A stretch of 64,000 nt of DNA, from assembly GCF_037038585.1 (NCBI RefSeq), contig NC_092541.1:4399445-4463444 (forward strand). The letters are read 5' to 3'. Numbering within the stretch: the first letter of the stretch is position 1; each line of letters begins with the position of its first letter. A model generated the notes under the pieces. The model was not told where the DNA came from, ran no database searches, and saw only the letters and a program-made list of their open reading frames with translations. Position numbers and translations under genes: made by a program. Source of the DNA: Patagioenas fasciata (taxonomy: Eukaryota > Chordata > Aves > Columbiformes > Columbidae). Shown here in pieces: positions 1-10,795 of the stretch.

Positions 1-228
1 CCCCTGGTTATAGGCAGCAGTTCCCAGTTTGTTCCCTGCCTGCTCCTGGGGGAGGATGAGGCTGGGGAGCTCCTGAGGTGAGTGGGGGCAAAAAATATCC
101 CAAAACACCCTAAAGTGACCTTTTTGTGGTTTGTTTTTCTGGTGTGTTCACTTCAATAGCGGGATATTTTCCAGTCTTGATTTATACAACCTGCTAAATA
201 TTTCTTTTATTATTATTGCAAGTGCCTA

Positions 229-236
229 ATTTGCAT
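229..236 (+). promoter_or_regulatory. Octamer element ATTTGCAT upstream of the H2B-like gene
   Basis: A perfect ATTTGCAT octamer lies about 97 bases before the proposed start codon. The octamer, bound by OCT1/POU2F1, is the classical promoter element of vertebrate H2B genes. A near match in the other orientation (TGCAAAT) lies at about 253-259. I see no clear TATA box between the octamer and the ATG. The motif is short and could occur by chance, but its position before an H2B-like reading frame makes it meaningful. Confidence 0.5.
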
Positions 237-332
237 GATGCTAATTGAGTGCCTGCAAATGCCCTGGGCCAGGCAGAGGTGCTGGGGCTCTGTTGTTGCT
301 CAGCAGAGGTGTTTGGGCTGTGGGCAGCAGCG

Positions 333-871
333 ATGAAGCCTGAGCCCCCTGCTCTCTCGAGGAAGAAAGGAGCGATGGGCTGCGCCTGGCAGAGCCTCCT
401 CTGCCTCCGACCCCGCTGGCAGAAGAAGAAGATGGTTTATTCCACCCACATCCGCAGGCTCCTAAACCAGGTACGCTCCAGCTTGGCTTGGCTGCAAGCT
501 CAGCTTGCTCATCCATGTATCCAAACCTGGATGCTCATATGTTAGCTGAATCCGGAAGTTTTTGGCTTGAATTTAAGGTGTGGTGGACAGGGCAGCTCCT
601 CAGGCCATATGTCCCATGGGTGGCTGTGCTGATGCTCAGGTGGTTGCTCTCCCTGCAGATGTGGTCCGCTGGAGCCTCCTGCCTGGTGGCCACTGTCCTC
701 GCCAGGCTCGGCAGCCCCCGGCTGCTTGGGGACGTGGCGCTGGAGGCCACCCGGCTGTCCCGCTGTGGCAGAAGAAGCCACCTCGGCCACCAGCAGGTCC
801 TGCTGGCCATGAAGCTGGTGCTGCTGTGTGAGCTCTCCAAGCCTCCCCGAGGATCCTTACGCTGTGACTGA
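333..871 (+). CDS. Divergent histone H2B-like variant, two coding exons
   Basis: Exon 1 is 333-470 (46 codons, donor CAG|GTACGC). Exon 2 is 659-871 (acceptor CTGCAG, stop TGA). The product is 116 residues. The N-terminus keeps the H2B-like PEP...KKG pattern. Helix 1 reads KKKMVYSTHIRRLLNQ against KESYSIYVYKVLKQ in H2B. Exon 2 then aligns without gaps: EATRLSRCGRRS matches EASRLAHYNKRS, and CELSK matches GELAK. The acidic-patch glutamate of SREIQ is Gln here, while that of GELAK is kept. The protein ends in PPRGSLRCD, so the usual C-terminal end with the ubiquitinated lysine is missing. An intron and a polyadenylation signal mark a replication-independent variant gene rather than a canonical cluster gene. 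A histone-fold role in chromatin, perhaps germline, is inference. The fold residues are diverged and a decaying gene is possible, although the frame is intact. Confidence 0.72.
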
Positions 872-916
872 AAGGACATGAGACAGTCTCAGGAGTATTT
901 TAATGTGGTTTTGGTA

Positions 917-922
917 AATAAA
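917..922 (+). promoter_or_regulatory. Polyadenylation signal of the H2B-like gene
   Basis: AATAAA lies 46 bases after the stop codon, followed by a T-rich stretch. I saw no histone 3' stem-loop before it. Polyadenylated messages are typical of replication-independent histone variants. A second AATAAA lies at 1062-1067. Confidence 0.5.
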
Positions 923-2334
923 GTATTTATTAGCATTGTTTGACAGAGTCTCCTACCTGCGCTGGCACCAAGAGCAGCAGGTGGGCTTGGATGACTATGA
1001 GTGGGTGACCCGCGTACCCGGGAAGGGGCGCAGAACAGAGGATGTTCATGCGCGTTCCCTCAATAAATATCTGCAGAGTGGCCCTGCTGGTGGGCAAATG
1101 GGCCCCAAAGTTCCAATGGGTGCTTCTTGGATAGAGAAGCCTCTTTGCCCTGGTGGCCCAGGGCAGCTGGACACCTTTGCACCAGGTTTGGCCAAGAAAG
1201 GGGAGAGGAGTAGCTGTTATTCCAAGTCCTGGGGCCCTGTGAAGCTTGGAGAGCAGCAGCATCCCCAGCCATGCTGTGTCAGTTGGTGGCACTGCATGAC
1301 TTGTTTCCAGGCTCTCCGTGGGACGGTCCCTTCTGTGCACAGGGGTTCTCCAGGCTCAAATTCAGCCCTGGCGATGGTTGGGGTGTGTTGCAGTGTCCGA
1401 CCACCTACCTGAGGGTGTTCCAGGCCTGCTTAAGTGTCACCAGCTCCTGGTAGTACTGGGACAACCTCCCTGCATCAGCCTCTTCCAGCTGCTGAGCTTC
1501 TCCTTTTCCAGCTGCTGAGCTTCTCCCCCCAGTAAGCTGGAAAAGGGATGAATCCTTCCAGCTTTTCAGAAGTTGTTTCTTGGATGGTGTCTTCTATTAT
1601 TATTTATTTAACTATGTTGGTGATAGGAGCCTAAACAGACTGAAGATATTCAGGGGTTAAACATAGAAGAGGCTTTTTTTTCAGTTTGCAGATCCAAAAT
1701 TAACAGGGAAAGGCTTCGGAAGGATGACAGCTCCAACAGTTTGCTACTCTAAAGGATGGACTTGTGCCATTTGTGCTGCCTTTGCTCAGGATGGCGGCGG
1801 CCTCTCCAAAAACAAGATCTGAAACCAACCCAAGTCTCTCATCTGCAAAACGCAGCTGTGGTTTTACAGCTCTGGCTGGAGGCTTTCAAGTAGACAATCC
1901 TAAATTACACAACAAACAGCGCTTGAAAAACAAGCAGCGGGGTTGCTTTGTGCTCCAGCATAACAGGGTGGGAAAGGATGGCGAAAAGGCGCTAGAAGTC
2001 GTTTCTTCTCGTCCCACGTTTATTGAGGGATGAACACGCTTCTCTTGCTGGGCGATGAACTGAAAATCGGCTTTGGAGCACAACCCTGTGCCCGAGCGGG
2101 AAACCCGCCTGGGAATCAAACCCATCTGGGAATCAAACCCACCCGATGCTTTGCCTTCGGATATTTGATTGTGTTTAAGCTTATTGCAGAAGCAAAGTGG
2201 GGCAGGATTGGGGCTGTGCTGGCCGTGTGCCCATGCCGTGCTCTGGTAAAGAGCCATATCCTGGCTGGGGGTCGCTGGGGACAGCAAAAGGGACGGGAGC
2301 CAGGGCACCCATGTCTTCCATCACCACGGTGCCC
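923..2334. other. Non-coding stretch, nothing recognised
   Basis: Short open frames on both strands show no recognisable domain and no supported splice pattern. The only local structure noticed is a short duplication of a TTCCAGCTGCTGAGCTTCTCC-like phrase at about 1483-1527. Confidence 0.4.
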
Positions 2335-2566
2335 AGATGAGGGGCAGGGGAGGTTGAGGTTGGATGTGGGGAACAATTTCTTCCCCAAAGGGCTGTGGGG
2401 CATTGGAACAGGCTGCCCAGGGCAGTGCTGGAGTCACCATCCCTGGAGGGTTGGACAGACAGACATGAGGTTCTCAGGACATGGGGCAGGGACAGGACTG
2501 GGAGAATGGTTGGACTTGATGATCTTGAGGGGCTTTTCCAACCAAAATGATTCTGTGATTCCACGA
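2335..2566 (+). mobile_element. CR1 LINE 3' fragment
   Basis: This is the 3' end of a CR1 element in sense orientation, with the characteristic GGCTGCCCAGGGCAGTGCTG and CTTTTCCAACC phrases and a terminal GATTCTGTGATTC. It is truncated at its 5' end and has no coding capacity. It shares its subtype with the copies at 8355, 14316, 39724 and 42500. Confidence 0.9.
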
Positions 2567-2953
2567 GCGGTCGTGGGGCTCCAGCGTCCCTGCCCCTGCA
2601 GCTCTGATCTGCCCCAGCCCGGCTGGTTTGGGTACTGGGGCTGCCCAGCTCTGCCCAGCGTGGGGACATGCACAGGACGGCAGCACATGTGCCAGTGTCT
2701 ATGTGAGTTCATCGGCCTTAAAGTGCAACCAGGTGGGGCTGGACACATCAAAATCACATCTCTGGAGCAGAACAGAGACTTGTCTGAAACCCAGCTTCTC
2801 CCTGCGATGGAAGGGTTGAATTGAGGGCAAAAAAGAGAACTTCTAAATACAGAGATTTCACTGGAGGGTGTTCTCTGATGCCTTAGTTAATCATCTGCCT
2901 GGTCTCCCTTGAAATACACAAGTTTTGCTTTTGATAAATTATATTGATATATT

Positions 2954-3328
2954 CCTGGAGAAGAGAAGCTCCGGGGAGACCTTAGTGCAGCCTTTCTGGG
3001 CTTAAAAGGGGCCCATGAGAAAGATGGGGACAGACTTTTGAGCAGGGCCTGTTGCGATAGGACAAGGAGTGATGGTTTGAAACTAAAGGAGGGAGATTCA
3101 GGCTGGCCATGAGGAAGGAATTGTTGTCCCTGAGGGTGGTGAGAGCCTGGCCCAGGTTGGCCAGAGAGGTGGTGGATGAAGCATCCCTGGAGACATCCCA
3201 GGCCAGGCTGGACGGGGCTCTGAGCAACCTGAGCTGGTGAAGATGTCCCTGCTCATGGCAGGGGTGGCACTGGGGGAGCTGGGAACGTCCCTTCAATCCA
3301 AACCATCCTGTGATTCTATTCTATGATC
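2954..3328 (+). mobile_element. CR1 LINE 3' fragment, second subtype
   Basis: This sense CR1 fragment runs from GAGAAGAGAAGCTCCGGGG to CTGTGATTCTATTCTATGAT. It carries the AGGTGGTGGATGAAGCATCC and CTGAGCAACCTGAGCTGG phrases shared with the copies at 10620, 19065 and 49028. It is truncated at its 5' end. Confidence 0.9.
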
Positions 3329-5735
3329 ATTTCTTCTTTCTTAGCTTCCTCTAATGTTAATTCTTCTATTTCATTCATCAGTTCACCTTCCTCCGATTCC
3401 ACTGCTGGTAAGTGGCTACCACGGGCCTCCCCAGCACTGGCCGTTCATGAGTGGGTAACGGTTGCCATTCCCTCTTCTCTATTCTTCTTCTTTCAAAAGG
3501 GGAAGTAGAAAATCACACATCACATCAAAATTTCCAGTCTGTCACATCCACACTAATATTATGGTCTCCAGCCAACCAGGAGGATGTTAAACTGTAAACA
3601 AAACTAAATATTGAGTTCCCGGGCTTTTTGTAATTATATAAAATGGATATTGTGTTTTCTTTTATGGAGTTTTCCAGGAAACATTATGAAGGCAGAAATG
3701 AGATTTTTTCCAAGGCTCTAATGTGACTGTTGCATAAATCTGTAGCGATTTATACTGGGAGAACATTATTCATGCGGTGTTTATTAACATCCCCTTTCAG
3801 AACAGAGCGCGACGGAGCAAAACATCCCATAAAAGAAAGCAGATAAAGCAGAGTCTGTAACACCTTTTCTTCTAATAAGGGGAAATCTTCCCCAACCGTG
3901 TTCCTGAGAACCCTCTTGAGGATGTTTGTCTTTCTGGGAGCAGAGGGTGGAGGAGCCGCAGGACCGGGGCAGCGGCTGGGTTACGGGACTGTCCCTCGGC
4001 ACCAGCCAACATTCTTGTGTTCTCCTTCCTGGAGAGGAAGGAACTTGCCCTATGGCAGAAGCTTCGCTCCAAACTACTTTGTATCTACATCTCCAGTTGT
4101 GATTCCCCAAGCAAACAGAGGTGGGAACCCAGCCAAAACCACCAGACTCGTCTGAACAGAAGGGAAACATCTCGAGATGTTCCCTGGTTTTGCAGCAGCC
4201 TGGAGAAAAATGTCATCCCTCATTGCCCAGAGGTGCAGTTGCTGAGCCTGACCCAGCCCTCGAAGCACAAAAGTGATGGAAACCCACCCGACCATTGAGA
4301 CCCTGAGCTCCTGTACTCTGGTTTCATGGCGCAGTTTTGGAGGGGTTGGTTATCCTGTGGCCCCATGGTATGGCATCCAAATGGTTTTCATTAAAACTTA
4401 GGGAAGAGAAGGGAAGGGAAGGGAAGGGAAGAGAAGAGAAGAGAAGAGAAGAGAAGAGAAGAGAAGAGAAGAGAAGAGAAGAGAAGAGAAGAGAAGAGAA
4501 GAGAAGAGAAGAGAAGAGAAGAGAAGAGAAGCTTTTTGGAGTCTGGAGACCTTTAACACAGCTCAGCCAGCTCCATGGTCCCTCTGTGATGTTCCCAGGA
4601 CAGTTCTCCATCCATCCCAGCTCAGCACCGTGTCCCCTGCAGCGAGGCAGCCAGGTTGTTCTACTGATGGGAGCAAACACCTCCCTCCTAGATACCTGGG
4701 CTCCCCATGCCAAAAGAATGTCCAAAATCTGCATAGGTATTTCCCTTTATCTTCACATCTTTAAAATCCCTGTATCTTAAAAACCTGGCAGAGTGACTTC
4801 AGTAGCATGGTATCAGCAGAACTCAACACGACAATCACCCATTCATCATCAAACACCGCGCTGTTCTAGCAAAAGGACTCCCGAGGGCATCAACTTTCCC
4901 AATCAGTCTTGCAACTGTTAATGAGCTTCCTCCCAAGCACTGCAAGCCCAGCCCGGAGCTCTCCAGGGAAGAGTCCCAGAGAACGTCTGCTCCAGTTCCT
5001 CTGGGCTCCTGTTCCTGGGAAAGCCAACAAACAAAAAACCACCCCAAAATCAAGGTCTAGAGCTGGGTGTAGCTTAGGAGAGGTTCAAAGGAAATACAGC
5101 AGCCGAAGAGGTTCTGGATGTGCAGCTTATGGGTCTCCAATGAGGTCGGCATGAAAGAGTTTTCCCTGGAGCCCAGGGCTTGTCTGACTTCTAGTTACCA
5201 GAATTTGTGATCAGCAAATCTGTGGTGGGCTCAGAGAGGAGTTTTGTGGCTTGAAAGAAGTGAAATGATTGAGGGTATGTTGTTAGCCCAAGTCACAGCG
5301 CCTTGGAAAGGAGCCAGGTTCAACCTCCCCCAGCCCACCTGCCACCTCTATGTGCATGGGGGACCCAGAGCGTGCTGTCACAGAAGAAAACAGGGACAGA
5401 AAGTGTGGTCCAGAAAAGACGCAAGGATGTCAAGTTCGATCTGGAAGAACCCAGAGGGAAAACAAAAGAGAAAGATGTGAACTGCAGGAAGTTCCCATTT
5501 CTCCAGGTCCCTCTGGATGGCAGCACGACCCTCGTTAAACACCGGGACCTGTAATCCAGATGGTTAATGAAGAGATTTTCTCTGCAGGAAGCTCCAGGGA
5601 AGAACAGAAGGAAAATGTTTAAGGTATTAGGAGTCAAGAAAAGTGTACAGAGCTGCTGTGCTCCAAAAAGAGCCAGAAACATCTGAATATTCAGTGAATG
5701 TGTTTTGCCATTGCCCAGTCAGTGACTCCTGCAGT
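3329..5735. other. Non-coding stretch containing a GAGAA microsatellite
   Basis: I recognise no gene here. The long reciprocal open frames around 4324-4780 on both strands are produced by the pentanucleotide repeat. The rest is unique-looking sequence without supported splice structure. Confidence 0.4.
4401..4531 (+). repeat. (GAGAA)n microsatellite
   Basis: About 130 bases of a purine-only pentanucleotide array, with GGGAA variants at its left end and pure GAGAA to the right. The same motif recurs inside MAP3K14 intron 1 at 29681. Confidence 0.97.
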
Positions 5736-5736
5736 G

Positions 5737-6250
5737 TCACAGAATCACAGAACCCCAGAATGTCAGGGGTTGAAGAGCCCTGGAAAGCTCATCCAGTGCA
5801 ATCCCCCCATGGAGCAGGAACACCCAGCTGAGGTTCCACAGGAAGGTGTCCAGGCGGGTTTGAATGTCTGCAGAGAAGGAGACTCCACAACCTCCCTGGG
5901 CAGCCTGGGCCAGGCTCTGACACCCTCACCAGGAACAAGTTGCTTCTCATCTCTAAGTGGAACCTCCTGTGTTCCAGTTTGCACCCATTGCCCCTTGTCC
6001 TGTCACTGGTTGTCACCCAGAAGAGCCTGGCTCCATCCTCCTGACACTGCCCCTTTCCATATTGATCCCCAGGAATGAGTCCCCCCTCAGTCTCCTCTTC
6101 TCCAGCTCCAGAGCCCCAGCTCCCTCAGCCTTTCCTCACACGGGAGATGCTCCACTCCCTTCAGCATCTTGGTGGCTGCGCTGGACTCTCTCCAGCAGTT
6201 TCTTGTCCTTCTGAACTGAGGGCCCAGAACCTGACCACAAGCCCCATCTC
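5737..6250 (-). mobile_element. CR1 LINE fragment, antisense
   Basis: Read on the minus strand this is a CR1 3' region ending in the ATTCTGTGATTCTGTGA repeat near 5737. It contains GGCTGCCCAGGGAGGTTGTGG and a long upstream part with the TGAGGGAGCTGGGGCTCTGG phrase. It is the same subtype as the copy at 7333. Confidence 0.88.
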
Positions 6251-6394
6251 TCTGTGCGGTGACAGGGCTGGAACTGTGGAGCTGTGCTGGTAGGACGGGC
6301 AGGTGACACCACGCTGCCCTCTGTCCTGTGTCCCAGGGTCCCCATCCCTGTTGGGTGCCTTCTGCTCGGGGACCTGCTCATGCCCTACAAGCAC

Positions 6395-6530
6395 GCTCCG
6401 GTCAGCACCCAAAGTGCTGCAGGTTGCCCTTCAGCCTCCTCCTCTCCAAACCAGACAAACCCAAAGTCCTCAGCCACTCCTCACAGGACGTTTCTTCCAG
6501 CCCTGTCACCAGCTTGAACACATTCAAGAA
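6395..6530 (-). mobile_element. Probable degraded CR1 fragment
   Basis: The phrases around 6460-6510 (CCAAAGTCCTCAGCCACTCC, then CACCAGCTTGAA) match the antisense of the CR1 'tgaggagctgggg...ctggtgacag' region. Edges are uncertain and it is more diverged than its neighbours. Confidence 0.5.
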
Positions 6531-6975
6531 ACTTCACATCCTTCCCAAATGGCAGCGCTCAGCACCGCACACAGTTCATACGTATGGGATGGGGGTAACT
6601 GTGTAAATGTGACGTAGGGTGGGGAAATTGGGATCTAGAAGGTGGGCTGAGGGACCACAGGCTGCCTGGAAGCTCCTATCAGCAGGCTGGGGAACCTGGA
6701 GCAGGATGGGGACCCCACACCCACGGCTCGGGAAAGACTCTCTGGCAGTTCTCATGGGGAAAGTTTGACACTGGAGGGTTCTTCCACCTGGCAGAGGAAA
6801 GAAAAATGCAAGCCAGCGCTGTTCGCCAGCTGAGGTATGCTGGGACTGGAAACACAGCGCACATTTTTAACAGGAAAGGTAATAAATTGCTGGAGCCACT
6901 CATTAAGGTATCGGCAGGCTCAGGCACTCACAGTCGGAAATAGGGTTGCATAACTTCTCTATATAACATTTTTCA

Positions 6976-7150
6976 TCGAATCACAGGATGGTTTGTGTTG
7001 AAGGGCCCTTCCCAGCTCCCCCAGTGCCCCCCTGCCATGAGCAGGGACATCTTCACCAGCTCAGGTTGCTCAGAGCCCCGTCCAGCCTGGCCTGGGATGT
7101 CTCCAGGGATGGTTCATCCACCACCTCTCTGGCCAATCTGTTCCAACCTG
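6976..7150 (-). mobile_element. CR1 LINE 3' fragment, antisense
   Basis: The minus strand reads through AGGTGGTGGATGAACCATCC and CTGAGCAACCTGAGCTGG to the CCTGTGATTC end near 6976. It belongs to the subtype of the copies at 2954 and 19065. Confidence 0.88.
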
Positions 7151-7332
7151 TTTGTCTTCAAACTTGTGTGAATTTGGGGCTGTCCCACATCACCCAGGTG
7201 TCTTCTTTAGAGTCAGCCCTTCTGGGTTGAAACACTGGGTTGAAGTGCGGCCTTTGGTGTTTGGATGGTCACAGCTGAACGTGATGCCCCTGCAGATGTT
7301 ACACCTGAAAGTGCAGCATCCCCCAGTGATGA

Positions 7333-7580
7333 ATCATAGAATCACAGAATCCCAGAATGTGAGGGGTTGAAGGGCCCTGGAAAGCTCATCCAGTGCAATC
7401 CCCCCATGGAGCAGGAACACCCAGCTGAGGTTCCACAGGAAGGTGTCCAGGCGGGTTTGAATGTCTGCAGAGAAGGAGACTCCACAACCTCCCTGGGCAG
7501 CCTGGGCCAGGCTCTGACACCCTCACCAGGAACAAGTTGCTTCTCATCTCTAAGTGGAACCTCTTATGTTCCAGCTTAAA
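7333..7580 (-). mobile_element. CR1 LINE 3' fragment, antisense
   Basis: This copy is nearly identical to the first half of the copy at 5737, including the CTGGGATTCTGTGATTCTATGAT end. It is 5' truncated at about 7580. The two lie 1.6 kb apart in the same orientation. Confidence 0.9.
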
Positions 7581-8354
7581 CCCATGACATGTAGACAAAC
7601 ACTTTGCACGGTCTTTACTCCATCGCAGAGTGATGGGTCCTCTTGTGCTCTCACTTAGTCCCGCAGTGGTGCAAGCACAGAAGATCCTGAGCAAGTGACA
7701 GCAGCGCATCTGTTAAGTCTTCTCTTGTAGCAGGAGCTGATCCCAACACCAAGGCAGTAACTCTTGGCCCCTCAGGCCTGGATTAGCCCCTAGATCATAT
7801 ATCAATTTCTGTCGTGCTCTCTCCTTGTTTCTGACTCCACGCAGATGCTGTCTATACGCTGCCCATCACGTGGGACTGTGTCCAACCACATGGGTCTGGG
7901 AACAGCCATCTCCATGGGCAAGTAATGCCTTCACCCCTCCTCGGTCAGAAAGGTGGGAAAAGCAAAATACACCTGATGTTTCAGGGATGGGAGGTTCTGC
8001 TGCATTCCCCCTGCCCAGAGTGTTTCCAGTTAATGATTATTTGTGAGTGTGAACATCAAAACTGCCACTCGGTGAGGTGACGGCAGCTGAGTGCGGGTGC
8101 CAAGAGCCTGCGCCTCGCCAAGTGTTTACAGTAACCCTTGGCAGGAGCCCAGGGTTCCAACAAAGACATCTGCTGATCCGCAGATCCGTGCTTTCAGGAA
8201 GGAGAAGCTGGAAGAGTTCAGGAAACTTTGCTTCCAGCCGGGCTCTGCAAGTTGTAAACTCGCCTGTCCCAGCTGGGGACGCACACCTGAGTGTCCCGAG
8301 ACTGGGAATTGTCTCAGACAAACGTTCCCAGCAGGTTTCCTCACTTGGATTAGT
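7581..8354. other. Non-coding stretch, nothing recognised
   Basis: Unique-looking sequence between two CR1 fragments. No domain-bearing frame or RNA gene was recognised. Confidence 0.35.
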
Positions 8355-8815
8355 TAATCCAGGCCTTGAGGTGCTGGAGCGAGTTGAGAGAAGGGAACGG
8401 AGCTGGTGAGGGGCTGGAGCACAAGTGTGATGGGAGCGGCTGAGGGAGCTGGGGGGTTCAGCTGGAGAACAGGAGCTGAGGGGAGACCTTCTGATCTCTG
8501 AACTGCCTGAAAGGAGCTTGGAGCCAGGGGGGTCGGGCTCTGCTCCCCAGGAACAAGCGCCAGGAGCAGAGGAAACGGCCTCAAGTTGCACCAGGGGAGG
8601 TTGAGGTTGGATGTGGGGAGCAATTTCTTCCCCAAAGGGCTGTGGGGCATTGGAACAGGCTGCCCAGGGCAGTGCTGGAGTCACCATCCCTGGAGGGTTG
8701 GACAGACGGACATGAGGTTCTCAGGACATGGGGCAGTGCCAGGACTGAGGGAATGGTTGGACTCAATGGTCTTGAGGGTCTTTTCCAACCAAATTGATTC
8801 TGTGATTCTATGATC
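8355..8815 (+). mobile_element. CR1 LINE 3' fragment with shared 3' flank
   Basis: This sense CR1 fragment starts near CTTGAGGTGCTGGAGCGAG and ends in GATTCTGTGATTCTATGATC. About 45 bases of sequence past its end (8816-8860) are shared with the CR1 copy at 14316, followed in both by GGAT repeats. Confidence 0.9.
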
Positions 8816-8854
8816 TATGGGTGGGGTTTTCACTGGGAAATAAAGGGGTAAAGG

Positions 8855-8894
8855 GATGTATGTGTGCATGTATGCATGGATGGATGGATGGATG
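8855..8894 (+). repeat. GGAT/GCAT tetranucleotide repeat
   Basis: An irregular ATGTATGTGTGCATGTATGC stretch passes into GGATGGATGGATGGATG directly beyond the shared CR1 3' flank. Confidence 0.8.
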
Positions 8895-10619
8895 CTGCTC
8901 CCCCACCCCTGCTCTTCCCTCCCGTCAGTCCCAAGGCTGCAGGAAACAGGACAAGGAGCGGAGGTGCTGATGAGAACCCAGGTGCAGCAGAACGCCTCAT
9001 CCTGCTGCCACAGGACTCAACAGCACTATTTGCCCCATACACCTGTCGGAGCGGATGCTATATGCTGTGTGATGCCAGCCGAGATGTCCCTGCATCCCTC
9101 GCCTTAACACACTAAACCAATCAGGTGCACCTGCCCTGCTCCGATCCAGACTCTTTGGAAACACACATCAATAATTTCATGGCTCCGAGAAAAATAAGCC
9201 AGTTTCCCAAGAAACACGCTTGAAATCCAAAAGCAGATCACCATTTAAGTGTTTTCCTTCTCCGATGGCTGCAGCCTGTCCCGCTGCAATCCCGTCCCCC
9301 ATAGCAGGGGTCCCGCTTGGACACGACCTCCCGGGGAGCGGATGAATCCTGAGTCCTGCTCAGCTCCGCTCCCGCTCCTGGAGAAAAGCTCCTTTCGCTT
9401 TCAGGGCTGGGAAATCACATGCTTGATGGCTTCGACATGATGTAATTGTTTTTGGAAGAGACCTGAGCGCTGGTTGGGTTTCCTTGTTTTTCAGGCGCAT
9501 GCTGAGGCTGGGAAGGGGCGGATGGCGCGACCGTGACCTTGACCAGCCTGGCCGCCCCTCCTGGTCCTCCCAGCAGCAATCGGTGAAAATACGCAAGTGC
9601 TGATTTTCAGCTTTAATAATTCCTGCAGAGAGGAAAGCGCCGAGTGTGGCTCGTGCAGGGAGTGAGGCTGGGGAATGTCTCCGTGTCACTGGGACATTTC
9701 AGTCTCCTCCTGTGCGCTGGTCTCCAAAAGCAGGACCTCCCACGGAGGGTGATAAGCTCCAGTCCAGAGGCAACATCCAGATCAGAAAGTGCTGCAGCTG
9801 GTGACAAGGTGTTTTGTCAGGTGATTCTTCGATCTGCCTCATTAACGTGACATTTTTAATGAAGAACATGAAGTGGGGTGCAACCTCCCACCCATCTCTG
9901 CCCGCAGCTCCCCAGGGGTGTTGCGTGGGTTCATCCTCACCTGCTCCAGACGGAAAGTGGCAGCATGGGGACAGCCACATGCTGTCTCTCAACGCCCTTA
10001 TGTCCCACCCTGCAGCCACTGGATTGTCCAGAAACTCAACATCCAGCCACAAAATGAACACCGAAGCAGCCGAATTAACCCTGTGCTGGCAGAGCCGGGG
10101 CTGAGAGCGGCCGCGTCTGATTTTCCAGCACCATCCTGCCCAAAGCTCAATTATGCTACTTCTTATCTTCACAGGGTAGAAGCTGCTTTCTATCTAATAA
10201 AAGGGTTGTTGCTCTTATCTGTAATAATTCTTTGATTGGTTGAGGCACGTCTAAGCCTGTGTATATGGAGAACAGAATTAGGCTCCCATCCAAACTTGGC
10301 AACAACTTTTCCCCGTGATGTCTGTTGCAAGAGCATCTTGGGACCTTCTCAATGAATAGGGCTCTTTTTGCAACTGGTGTTTCATGAGCCAAAACAAAGT
10401 TTGTCTCTGAGTCAAATCACTTACAGTGTAATGTGACACGAGGCAGGGGTAGGATATAACGATGAGTTTCTCTTTTGCTGCAATTCCACGTTGTGGCAAG
10501 ACCTGTTTATTTTAATGCAGGAATTACTGTGGGAGATGGTCAAGGCTGAAGCTCGGTCTGATTTCAGGACTTCAGTGATAGAGAAATGGAAAAGTGGCTC
10601 CAACAAGCCTTTTCTGCTC
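8895..10619. other. Non-coding stretch, nothing recognised
   Basis: No gene, RNA or mobile element was recognised. Open frames up to about 157 codons overlap on both strands without domain similarity. Confidence 0.35.
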
Positions 10620-10795
10620 TTCCAGTCGGGCAGAGAGGTGGTGGATGAAGCATCCCTGGAGACATCCCAGGCCAGGCTGGACGTGGCTCTGAGCAACCTG
10701 AGCTGGTAAAGATGTCCCTGCTCATGGCAGGGGGGCACTGGATGACATTTGAAGGTCCCTTCAACACAAACCATCTGTGATTTTATGATCCATCC
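10620..10795 (+). mobile_element. CR1 LINE 3' fragment
   Basis: A short sense fragment with GCAGAGAGGTGGTGGATGAA at its start and CCATCTGTGATTTTATGATC at its end. It is strongly 5' truncated and is the same subtype as the copy at 2954. Confidence 0.88.

Noticed and set aside
2030-2824. 264-codon plus-strand frame
   Set aside because: It runs through a CR1 3' fragment, contains no domain, and minus-strand frames overlap it.
4324-4780. Open frames rich in Arg/Glu/Lys or Ser/Leu/Phe at 4,324-4,780 and 29,539-29,874
   Set aside because: Both are translations of the GAGAA pentanucleotide array and extend equally on both strands.
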